The notes below the pieces were generated by a model. It was not told the DNA's origin. It saw only the letters and a list, made by a program, of their open reading frames with translations, and searched no databases. A stretch of 64,000 bases of DNA from Zygnema circumcarinatum (lineage: Eukaryota; Streptophyta; Zygnematophyceae; Zygnematales; Zygnemataceae), in assembly GCA_037447605.1 (NCBI GenBank), contig CM074804.1, forward strand, positions 6,166,162-6,230,161, written 5' to 3'. Of this stretch, positions 1 through 9,700 are shown piece after piece (position 1 is the first letter of the stretch; every line of letters begins with the position of its first letter). The position numbers and the translations under genes were made by a program.

Positions 1-2
1 GT

Positions 3-245
3 CGATCCCTGCAACCAACCCCCCACCTGCTGCCGCGCCCGCTCGCCTACGAAGAGAAGAAGGCCGACGAGATGGCGATGCCGGGTTGTCAGCAGACGGA
101 ACAGCTGGAGATGAACCAGTTAAACGCGCAGGTGGCCGTTTTGAGCGGACATTGCTACGCAATTCTGGCATCGTTTATCATCCATGCACATCCCGGCTGC
201 TTCTGTTGGGTGGGCATTTACGCTTTCACAGAAATGCACGAATGA
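3..245 (+). CDS. Possible 3' terminal exon of a gene cut by the window edge
   Basis: One frame stays open from the left edge for 80 codons and ends at a TGA at 243-245. It contains a hydrophilic stretch (YEEKKADEMAMPG) followed by a Cys-rich hydrophobic end. I recognise no family, and no splice acceptor is visible because the start lies outside the window. It may be a chance open frame. Nothing else in the first 600 bases looks like a gene. Confidence 0.2.
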   Translation, partial: RSLQPTPHLLPRPLAYEEKKADEMAMPGCQQTEQLEMNQLNAQVAVLSGHCYAILASFIIHAHPGCFCWVGIYAFTEMHE

Positions 246-615
246 AGCAAGCCTGATAGGATATCGCGCAAGAGTACAGACCATAGTCGATTACTAGTCT
301 GGTAATCAAGCGCCCATACGAGGCTGGGCGGTATTTTCCAAAAACAGACACGCAGCTATGCCAATGTTTCTCCCCTCCTGAAGGGCATGCTCATGCAATC
401 CTGCACAATCCCATCCCCCAGGACGAACGCATGGCAGCGAGAAGCCTCAAGCGCTGGTGCAACCCGAGGAGACGGCTGGCAAGAGCAACTCTAACGGCCT
501 CGACTAGCTGCGGAGGCAGGCGCTGCTGCGGGCGGGGCGAGCGAGCGCGGACTGGAGGGAGGCACAGGCGAACCCTAGCCGTGGAAGAGAGGCGGAGGCA
601 GAGGCCGCCGCTGCG

Positions 616-700
616 TGATGTGATGGGATGGGATGGGATGGCATGGAATGGGATGGGATGGCATGGATGAGATGGGATCGCACAGGATGGGATGTGCCGC
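616..700. repeat. Degenerate GGGAT/GGCAT repeat
   Basis: Imperfect five-base GATGG units (gatgg, catgg, aatgg variants) form a short decayed array. It lies just upstream of the perfect four-base GGAT array, so the two may share an origin by slippage. Confidence 0.7.
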
Positions 701-726
701 GGCGCCGCCTGCCGATGGTGCGTGCT

Positions 727-727
<1 letters not shown>

Positions 728-757
<30 letters not shown>

Positions 758-1002
758 ATGGATGGATGGATGGATGGATGGATGGATGGATGGATGGATG
801 GATGGATGGATGGATGGATGGATGGATGGATGGATGGATGGATGGATGGATGGATGGATGGATGGATGGATGGATGGATGGATGGATGGATGGATGGATG
901 GATGGATGGATGGATGGATGGATGGATGGATGGATGGATGGATGGATGGATGGATGGATGGATGGATGGATGGATGGATGGATGGATGGATGGATGGATG
1001 GT
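728..1002. repeat. (GGAT)n microsatellite
   Basis: About 68 uninterrupted GGAT units run through this stretch. Every frame is open across it (repeating MDGW on plus, HPSI on minus), which creates several spurious ORFs. It is a simple tandem repeat and not coding. Confidence 0.98.
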
Positions 1003-1443
1003 GGCCTGATGATGATGCGGCAGTCCCCAACGGCCCTTCCTTGCCCGCCGGCAGAAAAATGTTTGGCCGATGGCCGGGCAACGGACGAGCACGAATTTAA
1101 ACTGGCGGGGTGCCGTTGCGGGCAGGGAGGACCGGGAAGGAGGGGGGGAGGGGCCCGCCGGCCGCTCCTTCCCGCTGCGCCGCCAACCGCGGCGCCAACC
1201 CAACCGCCGCCCCGCGCGCGACGGGGGGGGGGAGGGGAGGGGGGGAACGGCCGGCTGGCGGGCGACTGGCTCCATGTCGCCTCGCCAGTTCCGCGTTGCG
1301 TTGATCTCTGAGAGCCTATGAATCTGTTACCGTTGTGTTTCGGTGGTTCCAGTCGCGGGAGGGAGGGAGAGCGGGAGGGCGGGGCCGCTCGCACCGTACG
1401 GATTTATACTACAAACCGATGATGGTTTCGCAGCGTGCACAAC

Positions 1444-2136
1444 CCATTTGACAATGCCACATCCTCCCCATTTGACAATGCCACATCCTCCCCGTTTGAC
1501 AATGCCACATCCTCCCCATTTGACAATGCCACATCCTCCCCGTTTGACAATGCCACATCCTCCCCGTTTGACAATGCCACAATGCCACATCCTCCCCGTT
1601 TGACAATGCCACATCCTCCCCGTTTGACAATGCCACATCCTCCCCGTTTGACAATGCCACATCCTCCCCGTTTGACAATGCCACATCCTCCCCGTTTGAC
1701 AATGCCACATCCTCCTCCCCGTTTGACAATGCCACATCCTCCCCGTTTGACAATGCCACATCCTCCCCGTTTGACAATGCCACATCCTCCCCGTTTGACA
1801 ATGCCACATCCTCCCCGTTTGACAATGCCACATCCTCCCCGTTTGACAATGCCACATCCTCCCCGTTTGACAATGCCACATCCTCCCCGTTTGACAATGC
1901 CACATCCTCCCCGTTTGACAATGCCACATCCTCCCCGTTTGACAATGCCACATCCTCCCCGTTTGACAATGCCACATCCTCCCCGTTTGACAATGCCACA
2001 TCCTCCCCGCCAATGCCACATCCTCCCCGTTTGACAATGCCACATCCTCCCCGTTTGACAATGCCACATCCTCCCCGTTTGACAATGCCACATCCTCCCC
2101 GTTTGACAATGCCACATCCTCCCCCATTTGACACGC
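1444..2136. repeat. 24-bp minisatellite, about 28 copies
   Basis: The unit gacaatgccacatcctccccgttt is repeated head to tail nearly without change. Exceptions are an early C/T variant (ccatttg), one 12-bp shortened step near 1575, one 3-bp insertion near 1710 and one truncated unit near 2008. The unit is 24 bp, a multiple of three, so all frames stay open (repeating PFDNATSS on plus, HCQTGRMW on minus). No splice or start context supports coding. The last two units and the sequence after them recur at 4594 beyond the N gap. Confidence 0.97.
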
Positions 2137-2622
2137 CTGTGTACAGTACAACGACATAATGCCATGCATCCGAATTATCCGGCTATTAACTTGGAAAACC
2201 ATCCTCGTCCTTTTTTCCATCGCGCCAACTAAAAGCTATCCCTTTTGTTGTTGGGCTACTTTAGTTGCATGATTTTGCAACTAATCGATTTTGCCCAACA
2301 TCGGTGACCTTTGCGGCTGCGTTTAGGGCTGCGTTTTTGCGCTTAAGCTTAGTTTAGTTTAGTTTTTTGCTCCTTGTTTTTTATTTTGTGCTTAGTTCAT
2401 TCGCGACCAGTTTCCTGTGGTTCCCCGTGTTCACTTCGTTCATGTTCATTTGATGGCTCGCCATATTGAGATCAATGCAAATCCCCTTTTCTTTTGTCGC
2501 ACAATGTTGGAAGTCAGTAGTGACATGGAGAACACGGGGGGGTGGAATGTCCAAAAAAAGGGGAGGGGAGGGCAAGGGAGCGGAGGGGATGGGAGTGAAG
2601 GGGAAGGGGAGTGGGCGGGAGG

Positions 2623-3070
2623 GGAGGGCCGGGGAGGAAAGGGCAGGGGAGGGGAGGGGAGGGGAGGGGAGGGGAGGGGAGGGGAGGGGAGGGGAGGGGA
2701 GGGGAGGGGAGGGGAGGGGAGGGGAGGGGAGGGGAGGGGAGGGGAGGGGAGGGGAGGGGAGGGGAGGGGAGGGGAGGGGAGGGGAGGGGAGGGGAGGGGA
2801 GGGGAGGGGAGGGGAGGGGAGGGGAGGGGAGGGGAGGGGAGGGGAGGGGAGGGGAGGGGAGGGGAGGGGAGGGGAGGGGAGGGGAGGGGAGGGGAGGGGA
2901 GGGGAGGGGAGGGGAGGGGAGGGGAGGGGAGGGGAGGGGAGGGGAGGGGAGGGGAGGGGAGGGGAGGGGAGGGGAGGGGAGGGGAGGGGAGGGGAGGGGA
3001 GGGGAGGGGAGGGGAGGGGAGGGGAGGGCCGGGGAGGAAAGGGCAGGGGAGGGGAGGGGAGGGGAGGGGA
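2623..3070. repeat. (GGGGA)n array with flanking spacer repeats
   Basis: About 75 perfect GGGGA units lie between two copies of a spacer (ggccggggaggaaagggca) at about 2627 and 3028. Four more GGGGA units follow the second spacer. The right-hand version of the locus (about 5149-5193) has a single spacer plus four units. The two versions therefore differ by one 400-bp repeat-plus-spacer block. Long overlapping G/P-rich ORFs on both strands here are artefacts of the repeat. Confidence 0.97.
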
Positions 3071-3112
3071 CGGGATGAGCGGGAAAAAGAGTCCCTCCCG
3101 AAATATTCATAA

Positions 3113-3295
3113 CAGGGGGCTGGAATGTCCAAAAAAAGGGGTGAAATATCCAAAACAGGGGGTGAAATATCCAAAACAGGGGGTGGAATATCCAAAACAG
3201 GGGGTGGGATAACCAAAATGGGCAGGCAAATTTTTTAAAAAGGGGGGGTGCGAAAGCCAAAATAGGGGGGTGCGAAAGCCAAAATAGGGGGGTGC
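3113..3295. repeat. About 21-bp degenerate array (ggggtgaaatatccaaaaca)
   Basis: Variants of a unit containing ggggtg, aatat/aatgt and ccaaaa repeat about eight times, and later units read gggtgcgaaagccaaaatag. One unit of the same array also lies on the far side of the GGGGA tract, at about 2540-2562. The GGGGA expansion therefore appears to have grown inside this older array. The copy beyond the gap is at 5235-5417. Confidence 0.85.
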
Positions 3296-4170
3296 AGTAG
3301 CAGTTTCCTTGAACTTGTGCTACTGTACACTGTACGGAGTTTGAACTTGTCGTACGATTTAGCTTGAACTTGTGCCACTGTGCGGAGTTTGAACTTGTCG
3401 TACGATTCCCCTTGAAATGAACTTGTGGTACAGTACCGTACTAGTATACAGTAGGAACGGTCGACTTTACGAAAATGTGGAAGTCAGGCACTTTTTCAAA
3501 TGTGAGCCGTGCAAGATCGACTGAACGGAACGACGCGGGACTGAAGCAACGGGACCGAACGGGACGGAACGGGACTGAACGACACAGAACGGGACTGAAC
3601 TGTACGGCTATGTAGTCAGCCGCAGAAATCTGAGCAAAAAATAACCAGAAAGTACCGCCAATCATGACGCATAAATTTCAAACACGAGGGGCCAACGTCA
3701 CTCTTCGGTCAGCTCCAACATTTTTGCTGACTGAAAAAAATCCCAGATTCAAAAACTTTTTTCCTGCCCGGCGGACTCGCCTCCGGTGTCCGGTCCGGTC
3801 CGCTGCTGCTCGAGGTTCTCGGTGTAGTCCAGGACTGCAAATTGTTTCCGGCTTCTTCCCGGCCCGTGTCACGGCCACGGCAACGGCCACGGGGGCAACT
3901 GGCAGGTCCGCAATTCAAACTCGAACTGGGGCGCCTCCAGTCCCAACGGCTCCCTCCCCTCCCCCGCGGTGCTTGCCCTCGCCTTCCCTGCTCCTCAACA
4001 GCCTGCTGCTGCTATACTGTGCTGTACTTTGGAAATCTCTCTGCAGTCTCTTAGGATCTTGCAGCCCTGAACCTCTGCACTGTTGCTTTCAGCGCAGGCT
4101 GTTGCAGAAGTGGACGCCTGATTTGTGTTCTCTTGACAGTTTAGCTTGCTTTCTCATCGGGGTGGGCAAG

Positions 4171-4583
4171 ATGAGCAGGCAGCAGCTTGGGCGACTGCCA
4201 CGAGGCTCTCGATGGACTGCATTAGACGGAGATGTGAGTCACTGAAGACAGCTACTGGAGAATCTGATCGAGTATTCAGAAAAAGAAAACACAAAGATTT
4301 CCACGAGTTGTTTTTTCTGGTTTCTTCCACTCACAGTGGCACTCTGAAAAACGTATCTCGCTGCAATTTCACTAAGGCATTTTTTTTTCCCTTGGTTTGT
4401 GGCCACGTCCTTACAGAACAAGGAAAACTTCGTTTTTTCATCCGTTAACGGTGCAAAGAAGAGGCGGGTAAGAGAGCCTGAAACTGAACAAGTAATGGAG
4501 ACTAACCGATTCCCCTTACGGAATGCTTTAATGAAAGCAAGTGATAACCGGATGGACAACAGTGCCTTTCCAGCTAATGGAAG
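4171..4583 (+). pseudogene. Duplicate of kinesin exons 1 and 2, truncated at the gap
   Basis: Positions 4171-4233 repeat kinesin exon 1 and 4417-4583 repeat most of exon 2, base for base, 2122 bp upstream of the real exons. The copy stops at the N gap in the middle of exon 2. Because the surrounding 2 kb is also identical, this is best read as an assembly duplication and not a decayed gene. It should not be counted as a second kinesin. Confidence 0.85.
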
Positions 4584-4593
4584 NNNNNNNNNN
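4584..4593. other. Assembly gap (10 N)
   Basis: Ten unresolved bases join the two copies of the duplicated segment. The fixed length suggests a placeholder and not a measured distance. Confidence 0.99.
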
Positions 4594-6705
4594 TCCCCGT
4601 TTGACAATGCCACATCCTCCCCGTTTGACAATGCCACATCCTCCCCCATTTGACACGCCTGTGTACAGTACAACGACATAATGCCATGCATCCGAATTAT
4701 CCGGCTATTAACTTGGAAAACCATCCTCGTCCTTTTTTCCATCGCGCCAACTAAAAGCTATCCCTTTTGTTGTTGGGCTACTTTAGTTGCATGATTTTGC
4801 AACTAATCGATTTTGCCCAACATCGGTGACCTTTGCGGCTGCGTTTAGGGCTGCGTTTTTGCGCTTAAGCTTAGTTTAGTTTAGTTTTTTGCTCCTTGTT
4901 TTTTATTTTGTGCTTAGTTCATTCGCGACCAGTTTCCTGTGGTTCCCCGTGTTCACTTCGTTCATGTTCATTTGATGGCTCGCCATATTGAGATCAATGC
5001 AAATCCCCTTTTCTTTTGTCGCACAATGTTGGAAGTCAGTAGTGACATGGAGAACACGGGGGGGTGGAATGTCCAAAAAAAGGGGAGGGGAGGGCAAGGG
5101 AGCGGAGGGGATGGGAGTGAAGGGGAAGGGGAGTGGGCGGGAGGGGAGGGCCGGGGAGGAAAGGGCAGGGGAGGGGAGGGGAGGGGAGGGGACGGGATGA
5201 GCGGGAAAAAGAGTCCCTCCCGAAATATTCATAACAGGGGGCTGGAATGTCCAAAAAAAGGGGTGAAATATCCAAAACAGGGGGTGAAATATCCAAAACA
5301 GGGGGTGGAATATCCAAAACAGGGGGTGGGATAACCAAAATGGGCAGGCAAATTTTTTAAAAAGGGGGGGTGCGAAAGCCAAAATAGGGGGGTGCGAAAG
5401 CCAAAATAGGGGGGTGCAGTAGCAGTTTCCTTGAACTTGTGCTACTGTACACTGTACGGAGTTTGAACTTGTCGTACGATTTAGCTTGAACTTGTGCCAC
5501 TGTGCGGAGTTTGAACTTGTCGTACGATTCCCCTTGAAATGAACTTGTGGTACAGTACCGTACTAGTATACAGTAGGAACGGTCGACTTTACGAAAATGT
5601 GGAAGTCAGGCACTTTTTCAAATGTGAGCCGTGCAAGATCGACTGAACGGAACGACGCGGGACTGAAGCAACGGGACCGAACGGGACGGAACGGGACTGA
5701 ACGACACAGAACGGGACTGAACTGTACGGCTATGTAGTCAGCCGCAGAAATCTGAGCAAAAAATAACCAGAAAGTACCGCCAATCATGACGCATAAATTT
5801 CAAACACGAGGGGCCAACGTCACTCTTCGGTCAGCTCCAACATTTTTGCTGACTGAAAAAAATCCCAGATTCAAAAACTTTTTTCCTGCCCGGCGGACTC
5901 GCCTCCGGTGTCCGGTCCGGTCCGCTGCTGCTCGAGGTTCTCGGTGTAGTCCAGGACTGCAAATTGTTTCCGGCTTCTTCCCGGCCCGTGTCACGGCCAC
6001 GGCAACGGCCACGGGGGCAACTGGCAGGTCCGCAATTCAAACTCGAACTGGGGCGCCTCCAGTCCCAACGGCTCCCTCCCCTCCCCCGCGGTGCTTGCCC
6101 TCGCCTTCCCTGCTCCTCAACAGCCTGCTGCTGCTATACTGTGCTGTACTTTGGAAATCTCTCTGCAGTCTCTTAGGATCTTGCAGCCCTGAACCTCTGC
6201 ACTGTTGCTTTCAGCGCAGGCTGTTGCAGAAGTGGACGCCTGATTTGTGTTCTCTTGACAGTTTAGCTTGCTTTCTCATCGGGGTGGGCAAGATGAGCAG
6301 GCAGCAGCTTGGGCGACTGCCACGAGGCTCTCGATGGACTGCATTAGACGGAGATGTGAGTCACTGAAGACAGCTACTGGAGAATCTGATCGAGTATTCA
6401 GAAAAAGAAAACACAAAGATTTCCACGAGTTGTTTTTTCTGGTTTCTTCCACTCACAGTGGCACTCTGAAAAACGTATCTCGCTGCAATTTCACTAAGGC
6501 ATTTTTTTTTCCCTTGGTTTGTGGCCACGTCCTTACAGAACAAGGAAAACTTCGTTTTTTCATCCGTTAACGGTGCAAAGAAGAGGCGGGTAAGAGAGCC
6601 TGAAACTGAACAAGTAATGGAGACTAACCGATTCCCCTTACGGAATGCTTTAATGAAAGCAAGTGATAACCGGATGGACAACAGTGCCTTTCCAGCTAAT
6701 GGAAG
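4594..6705 (+). repeat. Right copy of the duplicated segment
   Basis: Starts inside the 24-bp minisatellite and runs on into kinesin exon 2, where it continues without a break into the rest of the gene. It carries only the short form of the GGGGA tract. This copy is the one joined to the complete kinesin gene. Confidence 0.9.
5446..5577. promoter_or_regulatory. GTAC motif cluster upstream of kinesin
   Basis: Several GTACGG/CGTACG-type sites (ctgtacggag, gtcgtacgat twice, gtaccgtact) are interleaved with repeated ttgaacttg words, 700-850 bp upstream of the kinesin ATG. A short run of cgggactgaac-like 10-mers follows at about 5650-5720. Function is inferred only from recurrence of the motif upstream of other genes in this window. 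Confidence 0.4.
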
Positions 6706-9700
6706 TGGTAATCAGCCCAATCAAGCTTTACAATCGGACATGAAGGTGAGGGAGCGGTTTCTTACTACGCAATACAAGAAGCAAAATCTGTTCCGGAAGC
6801 TATCCTGCGCAGAATTGTCTAAGAGCGATGCGAATCAGTCCGTCGTGTTTATGCCTGTCACATGGTTTCAATTAGAAAACTTGCAAAAATACTTACGCAT
6901 CCTTGCAACCTGCTACATACAATGTTTTCCTACAGAAATATACGATTGAAATGATGTTCCATTATCCAACAATTTCATGCTTGAAGCCACGCCTGCGAGC
7001 GTAAAGCTGAAGTGCAGTCATGTTCTTTGTGCAGCCACCAGATGTATCAGCTGTGGAAGTACCGCTTTCAGAAGTCGACATTAACAACCTATTATCAGAG
7101 AAAATGGTGCTGAAGAATAAGAACGATTACAAGGTGCGTGCCTGAGCTTGCCTGCGTGTGCCTGAGATTCTTCATAGTCTTCAGATGGAATGCCTACTTA
7201 CGTATTTGCATGATGAAGCTTGGTCTCTTTCTGTTCAATCCCCTTGTTGCTTCCCTGACAGAAAAAGTGCGAGCTGCAAACGGAATACATCAAGAAACTT
7301 CGGGACTGCATTCGAGGAATTCGACGCCGTGAATCAGAAGTCCTGGAAGAATTGAAATCAGAAAGACTTCAGAAAGCTGAACAAGAGGAAAGGCACAGAG
7401 AAGCGGGTAAAGGGTCGAAGTCCTTAATTGTTTTGAGTTTGCGTGATACGTCTGCAATTTTTTTTTTTTTTTTATTATTTCGAGTGAAGTGACGTGCTCT
7501 TCACAGTTTCAAGGAGCGATCTCCTCACGAGCTACCTCTCTTTTGACACCCTTGTCGTTTGTGGCTTTGCAGTATCTTCATTGGATATGCAACTTGCAAA
7601 GTCTGCTTCTTCTGTGACAGAGCTCCAGGGAACGGTTGAGGATCGTGAGAAGTCTCTGGAAGTTGCAAGTCTGAAGATCAATGTATGCGTCGCTTCTACA
7701 TCCCGAACAGATTAGCTTGATAGAATTACTGTCGATCTGACCCTAGAGTCGTGATCGCCAAGGCTGCCTGTGAACAAGCATTTCTTGCGGCCAGATATCT
7801 TCGATTGGTTCGATGCGCTCCCCTTTTTTTTTTTTGTCTTACAGTACTTGGAAGTTTGGTTGACTTGCAGGAGTTGGAAACTGCAAAAGAAGCAATCGAG
7901 GTGACTTTGCGTTTGGAGAAAGCGCAAACCGAAAAGTTATCCTCAGAACTGTCGATAGCCCAAGGCACTCTGACCAGCTTGAATGACAAAGTAAGTTCAT
8001 TGAGGGCTTTCCACTGTACGGAAAAGTTTCATACATTTCCATCATCCGGTGCCAGGGCACGCTACTTGAAGGTCCTAACGGCTAAAACTGAAGAGGAAGA
8101 AAAAACAATTCCAATTTGAAGAATTTACTCTCTCATGACAAATCCTGCAGCAATGGCCGATACAAAAGCTGCCATCTAGGCTGACCACACGTTTCTTTGA
8201 TTCTGCAGGGTAGTATCTTTTGAGAAATGCTCCATTTGCAAATCTAAATTCGCATGAATTTGGCTTCTGAGACAGGTGAAAGCATTGGAGACGAACAATC
8301 AAAGCGTGCAAGCATACAATAAGAGCTTGCAAGACTACAATGGAAAGCTCCAGGTGAGATTTTTTTTTCTTGTGCTGATTCCTGTGTGCACATTTCGAAA
8401 CCTTGCTGCAACCATTTCATTGCTTCCCCGTTACATCCCCGGTACTTGCTGTTGCATGAATGCTGCAGGGAGAAGCAGCAACAGCACGAGACGATAGCAC
8501 AAAGCTAACGCAAGAGAAGAGCGACTTGATGGAGGAGCTTGCAACAATCCGGGGACGCGTGTCGTATCTCGATGCTCAGCTTCTTGCTGCAGAGGTCGGT
8601 GAGGCTTGAAGGCCTGACATTCAGAGATGATGTGTGCAGACAAGGAAACCTAGAAGGGATTACAGGGGTCCGAATGAATTGCAATGCACGATGAACTCCG
8701 ATCTTTTGGGGTCGTATAAACTTGTCATTGCAGCATGTGCATGTGTTGTGTATTACTTCCAGTTGTACTTTCGAATCATATTACACATCTCATTCATCTA
8801 TGCAATGACCTGTGGCTATTGCAGAGAAAAGATCAGGCAGCCCAAGTGCAGCTTCAAGAACATTCTCTCTCAGTTGAAAGGTTGCAAAAGCAACTGTCAG
8901 AAGCCTTTTCTGAGATGAGCCGCTTAAACGAGATGAAAGACAAATTGGCTGAAGAGAATGCAAGTTACAAGGAAGTCACGGGGCGGACAGCCGAACAAGC
9001 GAAGGAGATGAAGTCAAAGGCGAACGCGCTAGAGGTGCATAATGCTCCAAACTGCAAAGCTAAATTGAAGTCTGATCTATGGTTACCATGCCCTGCACAC
9101 GATCTTGCATCAGTCGAGTCACTGTCTTGTTTCAGTAGTGGTAGTGGCGTTGTTTCTCATGTCTACTGGCCATTCTTGTCAGACACGCATCTGAAACTTC
9201 CATTAAGATACTGCAGGAGAGTTTTGTCACCCAGGAGGAGCGTATGCTATCCTTACATCAAGATTTGGAAAAGGCTCGCCATCGCGTGGAGGTTAGTCCC
9301 TAGAGCCCAGCATGCTGCAAAAATTGACACATGTGCATGATCGCATTCTTAAAGATGTAATCATTTCTGCTGAAGAGATGCCCAGTAATGTACTGTGATG
9401 TAGATGCTTGAACGCTTCTCTGAAGCCAAGAACGGGGACATTGCCTCCTTGAGGACGCAAGTTGCTGCTCTGGAGACAAAGCTATTGCTTGCCGAGCAGC
9501 AAATACTGGAAGGCGAAGCGATCCGTCGGTCTCTGCATAACACGATCCAGGCGGGCCTCTTCATGCCAAATCCTTTCAATGATGTTCAGCCGTTGCATCT
9601 CGGAGTTGTATGTCTGAGCTTGAAACTTGGAACTCGTCCTCTTTCATTTTTGCAGGAATTGAAGGGCAATATTCGAGTCTTCTGCCGGGTGCGCCCCTTG

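Larger units (their letters stand above)
2072..4583 (+). repeat. Left copy of a duplicated segment (contig end)
   Basis: This 2512-bp segment reads the same as 4594-6705 except for a 400-bp excess of GGGGA repeat. It ends exactly at the N gap, and the second copy starts exactly after the gap. Flanks and translated frames are identical on both sides. This is what two overlapping contig ends look like when they have not been merged, so it is probably not a real genomic duplication. Confidence 0.9.

Noticed and set aside
391-1394. Long overlapping ORFs of HPSI/MDGW repeats
   Set aside because: They are translations of the (GGAT)n microsatellite in every frame, with no splice, start or domain support.
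1327-2220. Nearly 300-residue ORF of repeating HCQTGRMW
   Set aside because: The product of a 24-bp minisatellite whose length is a multiple of three; all frames are open, so openness is not evidence of coding. It is not a CRISPR array either, because there are no unique spacers.
2417-3260. Gly/Glu/Arg- and Pro/Ser/Leu-rich ORFs
   Set aside because: Translations of the GGGGA tract on both strands.
5786-6292. In-frame 169-residue N-terminal extension of the kinesin
   Set aside because: Open and in frame with exon 1, but Ser/Pro/Arg-rich and containing a pyrimidine-rich leader; ATK-type kinesins begin with a short basic N-terminus, as the internal Met gives.
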